Below, one piece after another: positions 30,789 through 41,388 of a stretch of 64,000 bases of DNA. The position numbers and the translations under genes are program-made. Where the stretch lies: positions 318,041,933 through 318,105,932 of the forward strand of contig CM040123.1 in assembly GCA_022559845.1 (NCBI GenBank), in the 5' to 3' direction. Source of the stretch: Amorphophallus konjac (lineage: Eukaryota; Streptophyta; Magnoliopsida; Alismatales; Araceae). Under the pieces are notes generated by a model. The model was not told the origin of the DNA, ran no database searches, and was given only the letters and a program-made list of their open reading frames with translations. The first letter of the stretch is position 1, and every line of letters begins with the position of its first letter.

Positions 30789-32072
30789 TCAAACAAGAGA
30801 TTTTGGAACCCAAACACTCTTGGGTCCCATGAAACCATATGATTGTTCCAAATAGGATAACAAGCTCTTAGAAATCCATGCTTGTTTATATGAATGTTCT
30901 GGATTATGAACTTTCTGATTTCCTTGAAATCCTTTTTGATATGAGTTTATTGAACTTTTTCCATTATTATGGAAATGTATGTTATTGTTTGTATTCTTAT
31001 TCCAATTACTGTGACTAGCCCATGAAGTATTAGACCATCTAGGCCAACTAATATGCATGGGATGCGTAGATGCACTACGATGATTGCGTTGACTCCTCCA
31101 CCCAGTATTCCCATAATACATGTTCTGATTTCTGGGATGCGTCGACTCTCCAAACCAATTGCGTCGACTCTTCCATCCAACGTTCCTATTGTATAGACTT
31201 TGATTCATGGACAGCGTCGACTCACCATAGGAGCTGCGTTGACTCTTCCGAGCATCTCTACCGGGATACCCTTTATGTAATGCAATATGCGTTGACTCAG
31301 TGTATACATTGCGTTGACGCAGTTGATTTACACCAGACTTTTGACTCTCAGATTTCCTATATGCATGCTGGTGTGATGATGATGATGAACTGAATGAAGA
31401 TTTGTGCGTGTCAACTGTTATTTTCTCCTTGCCTTTTCTCTTATTAATTTCACTAATCTTTATAGAGTTTCCTTGGCTTTTCTCAGATGTGTTCTGTTCT
31501 GAAACACATGTGATAAGTTTGGTTCCTAGAGCCTTTTTCTTCATTGGATTAAACCCAAGACCCTCTTTTCCAACATTAACCTTTATCCCCATGACAGCTT
31601 CAAGATTGTCCTTTCCTTGGGTTAATTTCTCAAGTGAAGCTTGTTTGTCCTGATTTTCATTTTCCAACTTCTTTAAGCTTTCCTGGAGTTCCTGGTTTAC
31701 TCCACAAATAGCTTCATACTTTTCTTCAGCAATTTTAACATCACTTTCCAATTTTTGCATTCTAAGTTTTAATTCATCATGCACTTTTAATAAAAATTCA
31801 TTTTCCCTCTTCATCTCAATTAATTGAGCCTCGCTTTCTTCATTTTCTTCTAGAGTCTCTTTTAAATGAGTAATTTCAGCTTCAAGGTTTTTAACCTTCT
31901 CACTCAATGAGGTTTCCAGGTTAGTTTGACTTTTCTTTTTCTTGAGGGATTTGTTCTCTTTCTTCACATTTTCATATTTATCTAGAAGTTCATTAAAAGC
32001 ATCTTCCCAATCACTACAAGTAAAATCTTCAAATGAAGATATTACCTCATCTTGGTCATCTCCTTTTGCCAT
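30789..32072 (-). pseudogene. gag: Sirevirus-2 Gag, C-terminal part (coiled coil and repeat domain)
   Basis: 427 codons starting MAKGDDQDE, matching the middle of Sirevirus-1 Gag. A long coiled coil covers residues about 20-170 (LIEMKRENEFLLKVHDELK and similar). A Ser/Lys-rich linker follows, then four 25-residue repeats with GEST(H/L) and WKSRRN/WRSQRN motifs encoded by the 75-bp DNA repeat at 31066-31318. The frame is shifted relative to the N-terminal part: a one-base indel lies near 32090-32110, where the upstream frame runs into a stop. It ends at TGA 30791-30789, the same position at which Sirevirus-1 gag ends in TAA. Confidence 0.88.
31066..31318. repeat. 75-bp tandem repeat in gag carrying 22-bp GTCGAC/GTTGAC doublets
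   Basis: Cores lie at 31066 (degenerate GTAGAT)/31088, 31141/31163, 31216/31238 and 31291/31313. All pairs are 22 bp apart and the period is exactly 75 bp. Flanks are TGCGTYGACTC-like, the same family as in this element's LTR and different from Sirevirus-1. Confidence 0.93.
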
Positions 32073-32083
32073 GAAACATAGCT

Positions 32084-33121
32084 TTATGTCACCTTCATCT
32101 TCGATGAACTGTTCTCTTCATCTTCATCCTTTTCTTCATCGCTCCAAGTACTTATCATAGCCTTGGGCTTCTTGTTCCTCCATTTTGGTTGACTTTTCTT
32201 TAAGTTCTCAGGACATTCAGATTTGATGTGCCCCTGCTTCCTGCATTTGTAACACACTACCTTGTCAGATTTTTTAAAGTTTTCTGATTTAACTCTTGAA
32301 TTATTTCTTACCTGGGTTCTGCTACCCCTTGCAAATTTACCTCCCTTTCTTAGGAATTTCTTGAATTTCCTAGTGAGCATGGCAATTTCACTTGAGTCAT
32401 CTTCGGACGAGGAAGATTGACTGTCATCTGAGTTCTCCATGCTACTAGGACCTGCCTTGAGAGCAAGTGGCTTCTTCTTCTTGAAATCTTCATCAATTTT
32501 TCTAAAATTTAACTCATAGGCCATTAGTGACCCAATAAGCTCATCAGGAGTTGTTGTGGAAAGATTCCTGGATTCCTCTACAACAGTGGCCTTAGTATGC
32601 CAAATTTGTGTAAGGGATCTAAGAATTTTCCTCACCAATTCATAATCACTATAGACTTTTCCTAGACCTTTAAGGCCATTTACCAGCACAGTTAAACTAG
32701 CATACATTTCAGATATGTTCTCATCAGGTTTCATTCTAAAGGCCTCATATTCAGAAATTAACATGTTGGCTTTAGTTTCTCTTACCTCTGAGGTACCTTC
32801 GTAGATAACCTCAAGTCTGTCCCACATTTCTTTAGCACTGGCACATGATGATACTCGAGAAAATTCCTTCGGATGCAACGAGCACTGCATAATATTCATC
32901 GCTTGCCAATTAATGTTGGATTTGCGAATCTGCTCTTTTACCCATAGCTCCTCATCTCCTTCGATCTGATAAGGTCCCTTGCTCACGACCCTCCAGATTT
33001 CGTGATCCTGCACTCTTAAGAAAACTTGCATTCGATTTTTCTAATAAGAATAGTTAGCTCCATCAAAAAATGGTGGTCTATTAATTGCATATCCCTCTGG
33101 TATGAAACCTCTGTTCTCCAT
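32084..33121 (-). pseudogene. gag: Sirevirus-2 Gag, N-terminal part with premature stop
   Basis: The frame starts at the ATG at 33121 (MENRGFIPEG), 43 nt after the PBS. After 26 codons a TAG at 33043-33041 replaces the Trp that Sirevirus-1 has in YSYWKNRM. The frame then stays open to 32084, with the copia Gag core (CSLHPKEFSRVSSCASAKEM) and a CCHC knuckle (CYKCRKQGHIKSEC). A one-base shift near 32100 separates it from the rest of Gag. Translation could restart at the Met after the stop but would lack the N-terminus. Confidence 0.88.
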
Positions 33122-33163
33122 TAAATCTCTCTAGGTGGTTAAACCAAAATAAGAGAGCCTGGC

Positions 33164-33175
33164 GCTCTGATACCA
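33164..33175 (-). other. Primer binding site, initiator tRNA-Met type
   Basis: The minus strand reads TGGTATCAGAGC, 2 nt inside the 5' LTR end at 33178. Confidence 0.93.
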
Positions 33176-33177
33176 CT

Positions 33178-34418
33178 TGTTAAGTGCAGAGGATAGTCAA
33201 GCTAGAGGGGGAGGGGGTGAATAGATTAACCTTCACAAAATTTTATTATTAATCGGAGCAAAAGAAGACAACTAGATACAAATTCGATCAATTGAACTAA
33301 TTCAATTTGATTGCGCCAATTTATAAACGTTCCTATTCATGCACCTAGCGTTGAGCTAATCACAAAATCAAATCACACCATAGAAGAACACTAAAGTTTT
33401 AAGGTGGTTCGGTCTCCTTGCAGAGGCCTACGTCCACCTCCTCACTAAATCAGTGAGGACTCCTGCTGAGCGTTACAGCTTGGCTAAACTGAGGATCAAA
33501 CTCCTCAACACAGTTGAGTGATCCAGCTCAACTACACCAGGATCTAAATCCTGAGCCGCTGGCGAACAGCTTGAAGGCACAAAGGCCTGTCCACTTCTGA
33601 TCTCAGCATAATACACTGGATCAGAAAAACCAACCTCTCTTAACAGAACAATCTGAGAGAGATAATTGTCAAGAGACTGAGTTCAACTCAAAAACAAACA
33701 ACCTGAAACAAAGGATTCACACAACGGTGAAAAAGAAAACTGATCTTCAGATCTGAGGCACAATATACTCTTAGGACGTGCTTGGATCTCTGGAGGAAGT
33801 CTCTTCTCAGCAGATCGATCTTTGCTTCTCAGATTCACTGGATCAGCTTCAAGTTCTTCACAATCTTCCTCGCTCCTTTGCTGTGATGCTCTTCGTCTTC
33901 AGACTCTTCTGCTCACTTCCCGCTCTATTTTTCGCCACTTTGATTTTTCTCCTCTTTTCTTTTTATACCTGTACGAAGCACGTTGACCACGATCTGTGTG
34001 TACCCAGTGGGCCCCTGCCTGATCGTCTTAGTGACTTAACCATCGTACGCTTCATGTCATGGTGGGTGCGTTGACGCAGGATGCTGCTGCGTCCACTCAT
34101 CAGCTACTTGAAACATCATTATGAACTACAGCGTCGACCCATTGAGTTGCTGCGTCGACTCTGCCAAGGTTCTTCAGAAGCTTTACTTCAGATTGTTTGA
34201 ACAGCTGCGTCCACGCTGCTTGTTCATAGCGTTGACGCATCAATGCATTACAGAAGCTGCCTTGTACTGATTATTGAACTACTGCGTCCACGCTGCTTGA
34301 TGATAGCGTTGACGCACTCGTTGGCACTTTGCCCTGTTTCAATCTTACTTTAAGAAATACAAATACATTTAGCATACATCTAATCATGTTTGTCATCATC
34401 AAAACCAGGAGGACAACA
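33178..34418 (-). repeat. Sirevirus-2 5' LTR, 1241 bp
   Basis: Near-identical to 22148-23389 apart from about 24 differences, one of them a one-base deletion in an A-run near 33737. The TATA box (minus TATAAAA) is at plus 33961-33967. The doublet array lies upstream of it: 34070/34091, 34133/34154, 34209/34231 and 34286/34308 (21, 21, 22 and 22 bp). Confidence 0.96.
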
Positions 34419-34423
34419 ATCTA
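34419..34423. repeat. Target site duplication (right) of Sirevirus-2
   Basis: ATCTA, identical to 22143-22147. Confidence 0.95.
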
Positions 34424-34464
34424 AATCTAAGCCATCAAGCTCCTCTGCTCTAGGGTCCCTGAAC

Positions 34465-34850
34465 CCTCACATTCCTTGTTGTCTGGAGCTTTCGGACCCC
34501 CTACATTCATCCCTGTCCGGAACCTCCGGACCCCTCCCTATTTAATTCCATGTCTTTATCCATCTCTCACCCCCATCCGGAACCTCCGGATTTCTTATCT
34601 TATTCTCCATCTCTCTCAGGGCATCGCGCCCTTCCTTCCCATATCCATCCGGAACCTCCGGGCCTCTCCTTCTTTCGATTTATCCTTTTGTTCTTCCAAG
34701 TCATCGCATCCTTCGTTCTTTTCACCCCTTTGAATTGCCTTTTTACATACTTCCCAGGGCATCGTGTCCCTCATGATCTTCTTCCTCCGGAACCTCCGGA
34801 TTCATTTCCCATGATTCTCCTCCATTACGTCCGGACCCTTCGGATCCGCC
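34465..34850. repeat. TCCGGAACCTCCGGA inverted-repeat array in the Tat element
   Basis: TCCGG-AACCT-CCGGA occurs at 34516, 34576, 34648 (last base changed) and 34786. Variants are GTCTGGAGCTTTCGGAC near 34480 and TCCGGACCCTTCGGA at 34830. Between them a CAGGGCATCG(C/T)G(C/T)CC spacer recurs (about 34617, 34700, 34756). It lies between the degraded gag region and integrase and is non-coding. Confidence 0.88.
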
Positions 34851-35165
34851 TCTCTCGATTCATCAATTTCTGATTCCTCCCGATCCCGCTCCCGGGTTCG
34901 ACCCGGTTCCTTCCACATTAACTTTCTCAGGCACCTGCCCATTCTCACACTGTTTCCGAGGCTTTAGTCCTCACTGTTTTCTTTGAGGTCTTCTCATCCT
35001 GTAAATTCTTCTAGGTATCTTTCACCTAAATCTGGTCTTATCCCCACTTATTTAAAATAAACTGCCCTAGTTGGATAATTGTTGTAGAGAGGCCTCACTG
35101 GTGTTCTCTTAAGATGTCTTGATGACAATGAGGTCTGAAAGTGCGTAGAGGAAGCACACTCAGGT
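34851..35165. other. Tat pol region, degraded
   Basis: No ORF or motif before the integrase zinc finger. RT and RNase H are absent. Confidence 0.4.
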
Positions 35166-36214
35166 GTGTGCCGTGGCCACATAAATAGCCAAATGCTCGC
35201 TAAGAAGATCGTCCGGCAAGGCTTTTACTGGCCCACTATGGAAGAGGATTGTGTCATCTATGTCCGTAGGTGTGTCAAGTGTCAGCTTCACGCCGACAAG
35301 ATTCATTCACCATCTTTCTCACTTCATCTAATATCCTCCCCATGGCCTTTCTCCATGTGGGCGTTCGACATCATTAGTCCCTTAGGTGATCCCAACTCCA
35401 TCACCAAGCAGAAATCCTCCATCCTCATCGCGACAGAGTACTTCACCAAATGGGCCGAAGCCGAAGCCTACGCAGAAATCAAGGCGTCAACAGTCTGCAA
35501 GTGAAGAACATCCTCACCAGGTTTGGCGTCCCAAGCACAATCGTTACCGACAATAGGCCACAGTTCATTTCTCAGGATCTTTAGGACCTCTGTAAAAGGT
35601 ACGTAATTGCATTGCATCATTCATCACCTTACTACCCACAAGGGAATGGCCAAGCAGAGGCCACCAACAAAACATTGATCAAAATTATAAAGAAAACCTG
35701 CGAGTCTAGTAAGTTTTCAGACTGGCCAGAAAAGCTTATCGAAGCTCTATGGGCCTACCGCACTTCAATCCGTACCCCCACTGGGCAGACTCCGTTTGCC
35801 CTTACTTATGGGATGGAAGCGATAGTCCCGTACGAGACTCTGATCCCTTCTCTCAAGGTACAATTGGATGAGAAATTTCCCCTCGACGAATGTCGTAATT
35901 CACTCCTTGCCCAGTTGGAACTCTTAGATGAGAAGCGGCTGGCCGCTGCCGCGCATGCACGTGTTTATCAAAATAGACTCGCTCGCTTTTACCAAAAGAA
36001 GGTCATTGAAAGAAAATTCAAAATTGGCGAGATGGTCGTAAAAAGAATTTTTGTCAAACCTGGAGGGCCGCGTTCTAAGCTCCAACCCAATTGGAAAGGA
36101 CCGTTTGTGATTCAAGCCGTGTACCCCGGCAACGCCTACAAGCTAGTCAATGTCGAAGGGACCGAGTTATCCCACCCTTGGAACGGGTTTTATCTTAAGA
36201 AATATTACCCTTAG
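35166..36214 (+). pseudogene. int: Tat-type integrase, frameshifted
   Basis: The first segment (35166-35504) has the zinc-binding region (RQGFYWPTMEEDC, then RRCVKCQ) and the first catalytic Asp (WAFDIISPLG). A shift near 35500 moves the reading frame. That frame contains the second Asp (TIVTDNRPQF) and a TAG at about 35582. The third segment (35612-36214) has the catalytic Glu (NGQAEATNKTL), the motif WAYRTSIRTPTGQTPF and a C-terminal GPRSKLQPNWKGPF region typical of gypsy integrases outside the chromoviruses. All three D, D, E residues are present but the gene is broken. No RT precedes it, so the element cannot self-mobilise. Confidence 0.9.
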
Positions 36215-38152
36215 ATAAGTGTAACAACTAGCATGGTACGAGGACCATCGGAGCCAGAAATTCACTCTTTGATCTTTGTAGTCTAACTCAGGGTTAACCT
36301 GCGCATACTCCCACACCTCGCTTTCAGGATCAAACGAAGCGGAACTCGAGGGAGGCCCAACAAAAAAAAAAGAAACAAAGAAAGAATGCCTAGTTTTCAT
36401 CATGCAGTCAAGTCTTTGCATCGGTCATTCATGTAGGTTAGGACCCATTAAGGCTCGGTAGGTCTCGGGTCTTGGCTCGCCAAAACCACGGAGATTCCTG
36501 TCCAGTCATGTCGGCTTACGCCCATTAAAAGAAGGCAACGCACACACGCGGCAGTTTTAGCCGAAAAAAATTAGTCGTATTGCTTATTGTGGGGCCATAC
36601 TCGAACGTCTCCAGGAAAGCCGTAATCTTTGTTATCTCCTTTCTCGGCCCAATGAGACAGCCGGCGCCCTTAAAACGCTGAGCATAAGGGAACCAAAATA
36701 CCATACCCTGAAGACGAGAGTAGGATTCATCTCCTCGAACCCGAGTCAGAGCACGAGAAGAGGGCAGTGTCCCCACAGGCATACAAGAGGGATTCCCACA
36801 TATCAAATCATCGTGTCTCCCTAAAAAAAAAGAAGAGAAAATTAAAAGTCAAAAGCCTGGTCGTGACTGTGCCTGATTTCAACAAACGAAACCCCCAAAC
36901 AAAAGAAATTCTACGAAGGGGCAACGTAAGTCTATTCGAGGATTGGTCCAAAGTCGCCCAAAGGGGAAAGGTCGAGTAAGTCCCGGTTAGCTCGTCGGAT
37001 TAACGGTTTTGTCGGTCCTCTCGGAAGGTTTCCCCCACCGTACTCTTCTTTCTCCCCTCAAAGATGAAAGCTCAATGGAAATCTTGAAAGGCGCGCTCCG
37101 CTAAGGCAAATGACCCCATTTTTTGCAAAACACACATATTTTTCAACTTCGAAAAGTGAAAGCCATCGCCGCGAAGGAGTCTTGGTGTTTCTAGTCGGTC
37201 AAGACCTCTATCTACCACCTCGGTGGTTTCTTACTTCAACCTCGGGCTTAGGTCAATGCAAGCGCGTCACCAATAGGTGTAACGGCGTCTGATTTCGGGT
37301 CAGCATCGCGCGGTTGACCGTTAGGGTTCCAAGGTGTTCCATCATATTCCATCTAGAGTTGTGAGGAAATAGACTCGGGTCAGGCAAGTCCTTTACCTCG
37401 AACACTTCTTCAGTGTATCCTTGCGGTCGGAAGCAACTGGGAGCCTAAGCATGGCATGACGGTTTTGTCATCAGGTTAAGTCTTAACCGGCATGATTATC
37501 ATTTGAGGAGTCTAGGGGCCCAAATCAATCTAGATGTGCGCACAGGATACCTGAGGGGTTAGTAACAAACCCTGTCTTCATAAGAGTCAGGTGCCATAAG
37601 ATTGGTCGCTAGACATTAATCCCCCCATAATAATAATAATAATAATAAATAAAATAAAAAAAATTGTGAAGTGGCCCTCGGAAGACGCCGTCGGGTGAGT
37701 CCCAAAGCGAGAATCCTCTTGGAGTATGTTAACCCCGCATTACGCTACTTAAGAACGATTCAAACACCCCTGGTCCAAGAACCATGTCAGTTGTAATTAC
37801 AAGTGTCTTTCAAAGAACAAAAAAAAATTCAAAAAAAAAAACAAAAAGAAGAAGAAGAAAGCATAAACAAACGATACAAAAAATGCATCTGTGTGATCTC
37901 ATTTGTGTGCTACATTTTTACGTTATGTTCCCATTTGTGTGCCCGTATGTTACATTTATCATCTTTACCATTGCCTTAATTAATAAAGGCTTGGCCCCTT
38001 GACTCGTTATCAATGCTAGTCTCAAAACAATCACCCACTCTTGAGCAAGGGGCCAAGTCAGAATGAAAAAATTGACTTGTTTCATTGAGCAATGTGTACA
38101 ATATTGAAAAGTAGGAATAAAGGCAGAAGACATGAAACTGAACATTCCTTCC
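36215..38152. other. Tat 3' region between integrase and antisense genes
   Basis: No gene seen on either strand. It contains A-runs (36361, 36822, 37800-37850) and a TAATAATAA microsatellite at about 37630. It presumably carries sense-strand 3' UTR and the antisense gene terminator. Confidence 0.4.
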
Positions 38153-38158
38153 TTTATT
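38153..38158 (-). terminator. Poly(A) signal of the antisense gene
   Basis: The minus strand reads AATAAA 20 nt after the stop codon at 38178. Confidence 0.6.
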
Positions 38159-38177
38159 TCCTTCTAAAAATTGTACA

Positions 38178-39097
38178 TTAAGTTCCGTCCTCTCTCTCAG
38201 TGTTGCCCCTTTCCCCACTCTCCAGACGGAGAACCCTAGAGGGTGTTGCCAAACCATGCGAGGCGGTGCCTCTGCTGCTCTGTACCCCTCTTCCCGTCTC
38301 TGCTCCTCGTCGATCGACAGGAGCAGCAAAGAAGCTACTAACATGAAAGCCACGCTCTCGTGCTCTACGGTAGCGCTTTTCACCATCTCTCAGCCATTGT
38401 TCAACAAGACCGAGGCTGGTTCGGAGTTCAAATAGTTGGGCCTCCATGGCCCTACGCTCCTCCCTCTCAGCCAATCTGTCGGCTCTCCGTCTTTCGGTGT
38501 CTCTTTCCCTTTCTGCGCGTTCTCTCTCACTGTCCTCCCTCTCTAGCTGAAGGGTGATCCTCAGCTCCACGGCGTCCCGAGAAGAGCCATCGTCTGGACG
38601 ATGACGTAACTCTTCCTCCAGTTCCCCTATTCTGGCTTCCCCCTGTGCGGTGCAGGTAAGTGCATCTTGCACCTCTTTTGTCTGCCATAACCATCATCTC
38701 AGGTATGTGGAGGCATGGATAAGTGAAATTCAATAGCAAGACTCTCACCTGTGCGGAGAGCATTCCTTCTGCCTCCACGGCTCGCTGCGTAGTATGAGCA
38801 AGCTGCTCATGAAGCAAATCGAGTTCGGAAGTGGGGATCCATAAACTGGAAGAAACACCATCCGCCCCCATTGCTGAGGAGGCCGCATCAAGTTGGGCGC
38901 GCTGCAACACACATAAGGTGACACTGAGGACCTAGCGCCAGGAATCTTGGTCTATGATCGTGTGTATGTAGGCTTACCGAAGAACTCAAGGCGGCGCGAG
39001 TATCATGTAACTGCCACTCCGTGCCTATCAGGCGAGCTTGCAGGTTCGCTATCATAGTGTCGCGAACATCCTATGGCCAGGGCATAGGTCAACATAC

Positions 39098-39140
<43 letters not shown>

Positions 39141-40801
39141 CACCTCCACGGTCCCTTCGGGATGGACTCACTCTGCATACATCACCTTATAGAGGCGCAG
39201 ATAATCCTCGCTGTCTTGAGCATGTGACTCCACGGAAGTGCCACCCCGTTGCCAGTCCTCGTATTGCTCAGGGAATTGCACTCTCCAATCAATGGAGGTC
39301 ACCGGCCCCTGTGTCTTCCTCCCGACACGTGGTGTGGTAGTCATGTCCACCCATTCTTGGGCCAGTCCTAGAGTCCTCATGGCCAATCGTAGTCGAAGTG
39401 GCTCGATTTCATTCAAATAGTGCATCCAGAGGTCGCGTCCGAACCGGGCACGGCTAGTTATGACCCATGGCTGATCGGCGTCAGTCATGCCCGCATAAGG
39501 CCTCCAGACCACCTGGGTCAGGTCACACACATCTTCTTAACATAAAAAAAAGGGAGAAAAAGATGATGATGAAATAATAATCACTATTGCTACGGGGAAC
39601 TCTTGCAACTCGCGCCTTAACACCATCAGCTGGTTGGATAGAGAGGCTGGGCTCGTGATAGGTTGCCACCGCCTCGCCAGCGGCACCGTCATCGGTCGCC
39701 AATGCCGGGCTTTTCCCATTGGGAGGTAATAATAGCTCCACAACTGCACCGTCATGTGTCATTAACATATCGAAAAAAAACAAAATAAAATAAAAAAAAT
39801 AAAAAAAATAAAAAAAATAAAATAAAAATAAACAAAAATAAAAAAACAACAAAAAGAAGAAGAAGAAGGGAGATATAGTTGAAACCAAGAGAAGCCAGGT
39901 ATCTGGATGAACGGCGTGAAACCACTCACTGTTATCTCTCGGTCTGCCCTTTCAGACATGCCCGCAAATAGATGCGCCAACATGACTGCTCCCCAGGCGT
40001 TTCGTCCCACTTTCTCAGGGTCTACCAGGAATTCTAAGAAACGACAATGAATGTTGTCTCCTTTCGAGCCCAACAACAGTTTCCCCAACAGGAAGAACAT
40101 GAATCTTCTCAAATCCATGTTGGCTCTCTCCCAATTGCTCGCGTCTACACAGTAGACAGCGCGGCATCCTCTTTCAGTCCTCTCCATGAACTCTTCCAAG
40201 GACTCATCGTCACGAGAACGAATGTCAGTAAGCCCCAACGTCTCCATGATGGGCGTCTTGGCTATGGACCTGTTCTTACGATCATCCAGGTCCACTCCTA
40301 GCAACCTCTGGGCAGCCTCTCTATAGTCGGAGTACGTGATACCGGTCAGTGCCTCGCCATCCACTTTTAGGCCCGTAATTCGGACCACATCTTTCAGGCT
40401 GGGCACCATGTGCCCCCAAGGCATCAAGAAAGCACGGCTCATTGGATCCCACCTTTCGCGCAATGCTTGGACGAGGGCAAGGTTGAGCCTGATTGGCTCG
40501 ATCCGAAGAAAGACTCCAAGCCCCATCATGTCTAGCCTGGCCTTCTGAAAATTCGGGAGACCTCGGTATGCGGCCACTACCAACTCCCATGGAATGTGTG
40601 ATTTCATCACACCCTGCGCATACACAAGGAGAGATTTTGTTAGAAGGGAGGAAGAAAGAATGAGAGAAGGGGCAAGAAAGCTCATCTTACGGGTTGCGAT
40701 TGGGTCATTTCACTGAAGTGCCCTTCGAGGCCTGAGAGCCTCCTGGAACTGCTACCACTGGACCTGCTTCTCTTCGAAGAGTGGGAAGATTCACCTTCCA
40801 T
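38178..40801 (-). CDS. Antisense seven-exon gene: plant mobile domain (PMD) protein with coiled coil, 673 aa
   Basis: Minus-strand gene inside the Tat element, opposite to integrase. Inferred exons: 40801-40691, 40613-39930, 39743-39594, 39512-39186, 39070-38978, 38901-38749 and 38681-38178. Every exon length is a multiple of three and all introns are phase 0 with GT...AG ends (the donor after exon 4, GTGATG, is the weakest; a stronger GTGAGT 14 nt on would break the frame). Exon 1 is a Ser/Arg-rich leader (MEGESSHSSKRSRSSG). Exons 2-4 match the PMD/aminotransferase-like family (MSRAFLMPWGHMVPSLKDVVRITG, then QLWSYYYLPMG, then VVWRPYAGM). Exons 5-7 are a charged coiled coil. PMD proteins occur both as host silencing factors (MAIN/MAIL) and in transposons. 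No stop or frameshift is visible. An in-frame ATG at 40837 would add 12 residues. Confidence 0.78.
39101..39136. repeat. (AT)18 microsatellite in intron 4 of the antisense gene
   Basis: Uninterrupted AT dinucleotides. Confidence 0.97.
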
Positions 40802-40884
40802 TTTGAACCTTAGATACCTTAGTTCTTCCGTTTCCATGGAAACTTGTTGGCTACTGGTGCCCCTGGGAGGACGAACGAGGACAG

Positions 40885-40892
40885 TATTTATA
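40885..40892 (-). promoter_or_regulatory. TATA box of the antisense PMD gene
   Basis: The minus strand reads TATAAATA, about 85 nt upstream of the ATG at 40801. It is the main reason to reject the longer open frame starting at 40915. Confidence 0.65.
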
Positions 40893-41388
40893 GAAATGGG
40901 AGAAGGGCGAGTCAAGACTGCCTACATCACTGTTAACGATAACCCTCGTGATAAGGCACCTTCCTTGCAGTCCCACATGTGTCACTTCACCGCTCGCAGG
41001 GTAATTGATTGATGGTGCGATATGATGACTCACTCCCTACGCAGTCTAGGGATGCCCTGTCATGCTGTAGAGGTCGTCCGGGAAGATTGGAAGGTCGTCA
41101 AGGAAAAGCGGCTAGAGCCATCATTATTGACTTCGGTGGCAGATTTCCGTGTGAAAGACGGTCGGAGCAAGATACGATTCCCCGTTTTGGACAGGGTCTC
41201 GGCAAGCACATCACATGGGAATAGTGAAGAAGTGTAAGGGAGAAGGAACACACAAGAGAACAAATAAGCGGCAGGAAATCAAATCACTCCATTCATAAGT
41301 CTACATAAACTGTCATAAACATCGCAATCATAGAGAGGAGGCGTATGCTAGCTCGCCAACTCTTGCCATCACCTTCACACTCATCCCT

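Larger units (their letters stand above)
22148..34418 (-). mobile_element. Sirevirus-2: complete 12,271-bp Ty1/copia Sirevirus with env-like gene
   Basis: All structural parts are present on the minus strand: 5' LTR (34418-33178), tRNA-Met PBS (33175-33164), gag, pol (protease, integrase, RT, RNase H), a 2-kb spacer, an env-like gene, PPT and 3' LTR (23389-22148). It is flanked by a perfect 5-bp duplication ATCTA. By eye the two LTRs differ at about 24 of 1242 positions (about 2%), which suggests insertion within roughly the last million years at usual plant rates. Several lesions make this copy non-autonomous: a stop early in gag, a frameshift in gag, a stop in RNase H and a probable frameshift in the env-like gene. 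Confidence 0.96.

Noticed and set aside
39771..39860. A/T-rich (AAAATAAAA) stretch as origin or scaffold attachment site
   Set aside because: It is the pyrimidine-rich (on the minus strand) part of intron 2 of the antisense gene.
38178..40801. A host MAIL/MAIN-type gene rather than an element gene
   Set aside because: It lies between integrase and the 3' LTR of the Tat element, with a related unit and a remnant beside it; an element-borne gene is simpler, though host capture is not excluded.
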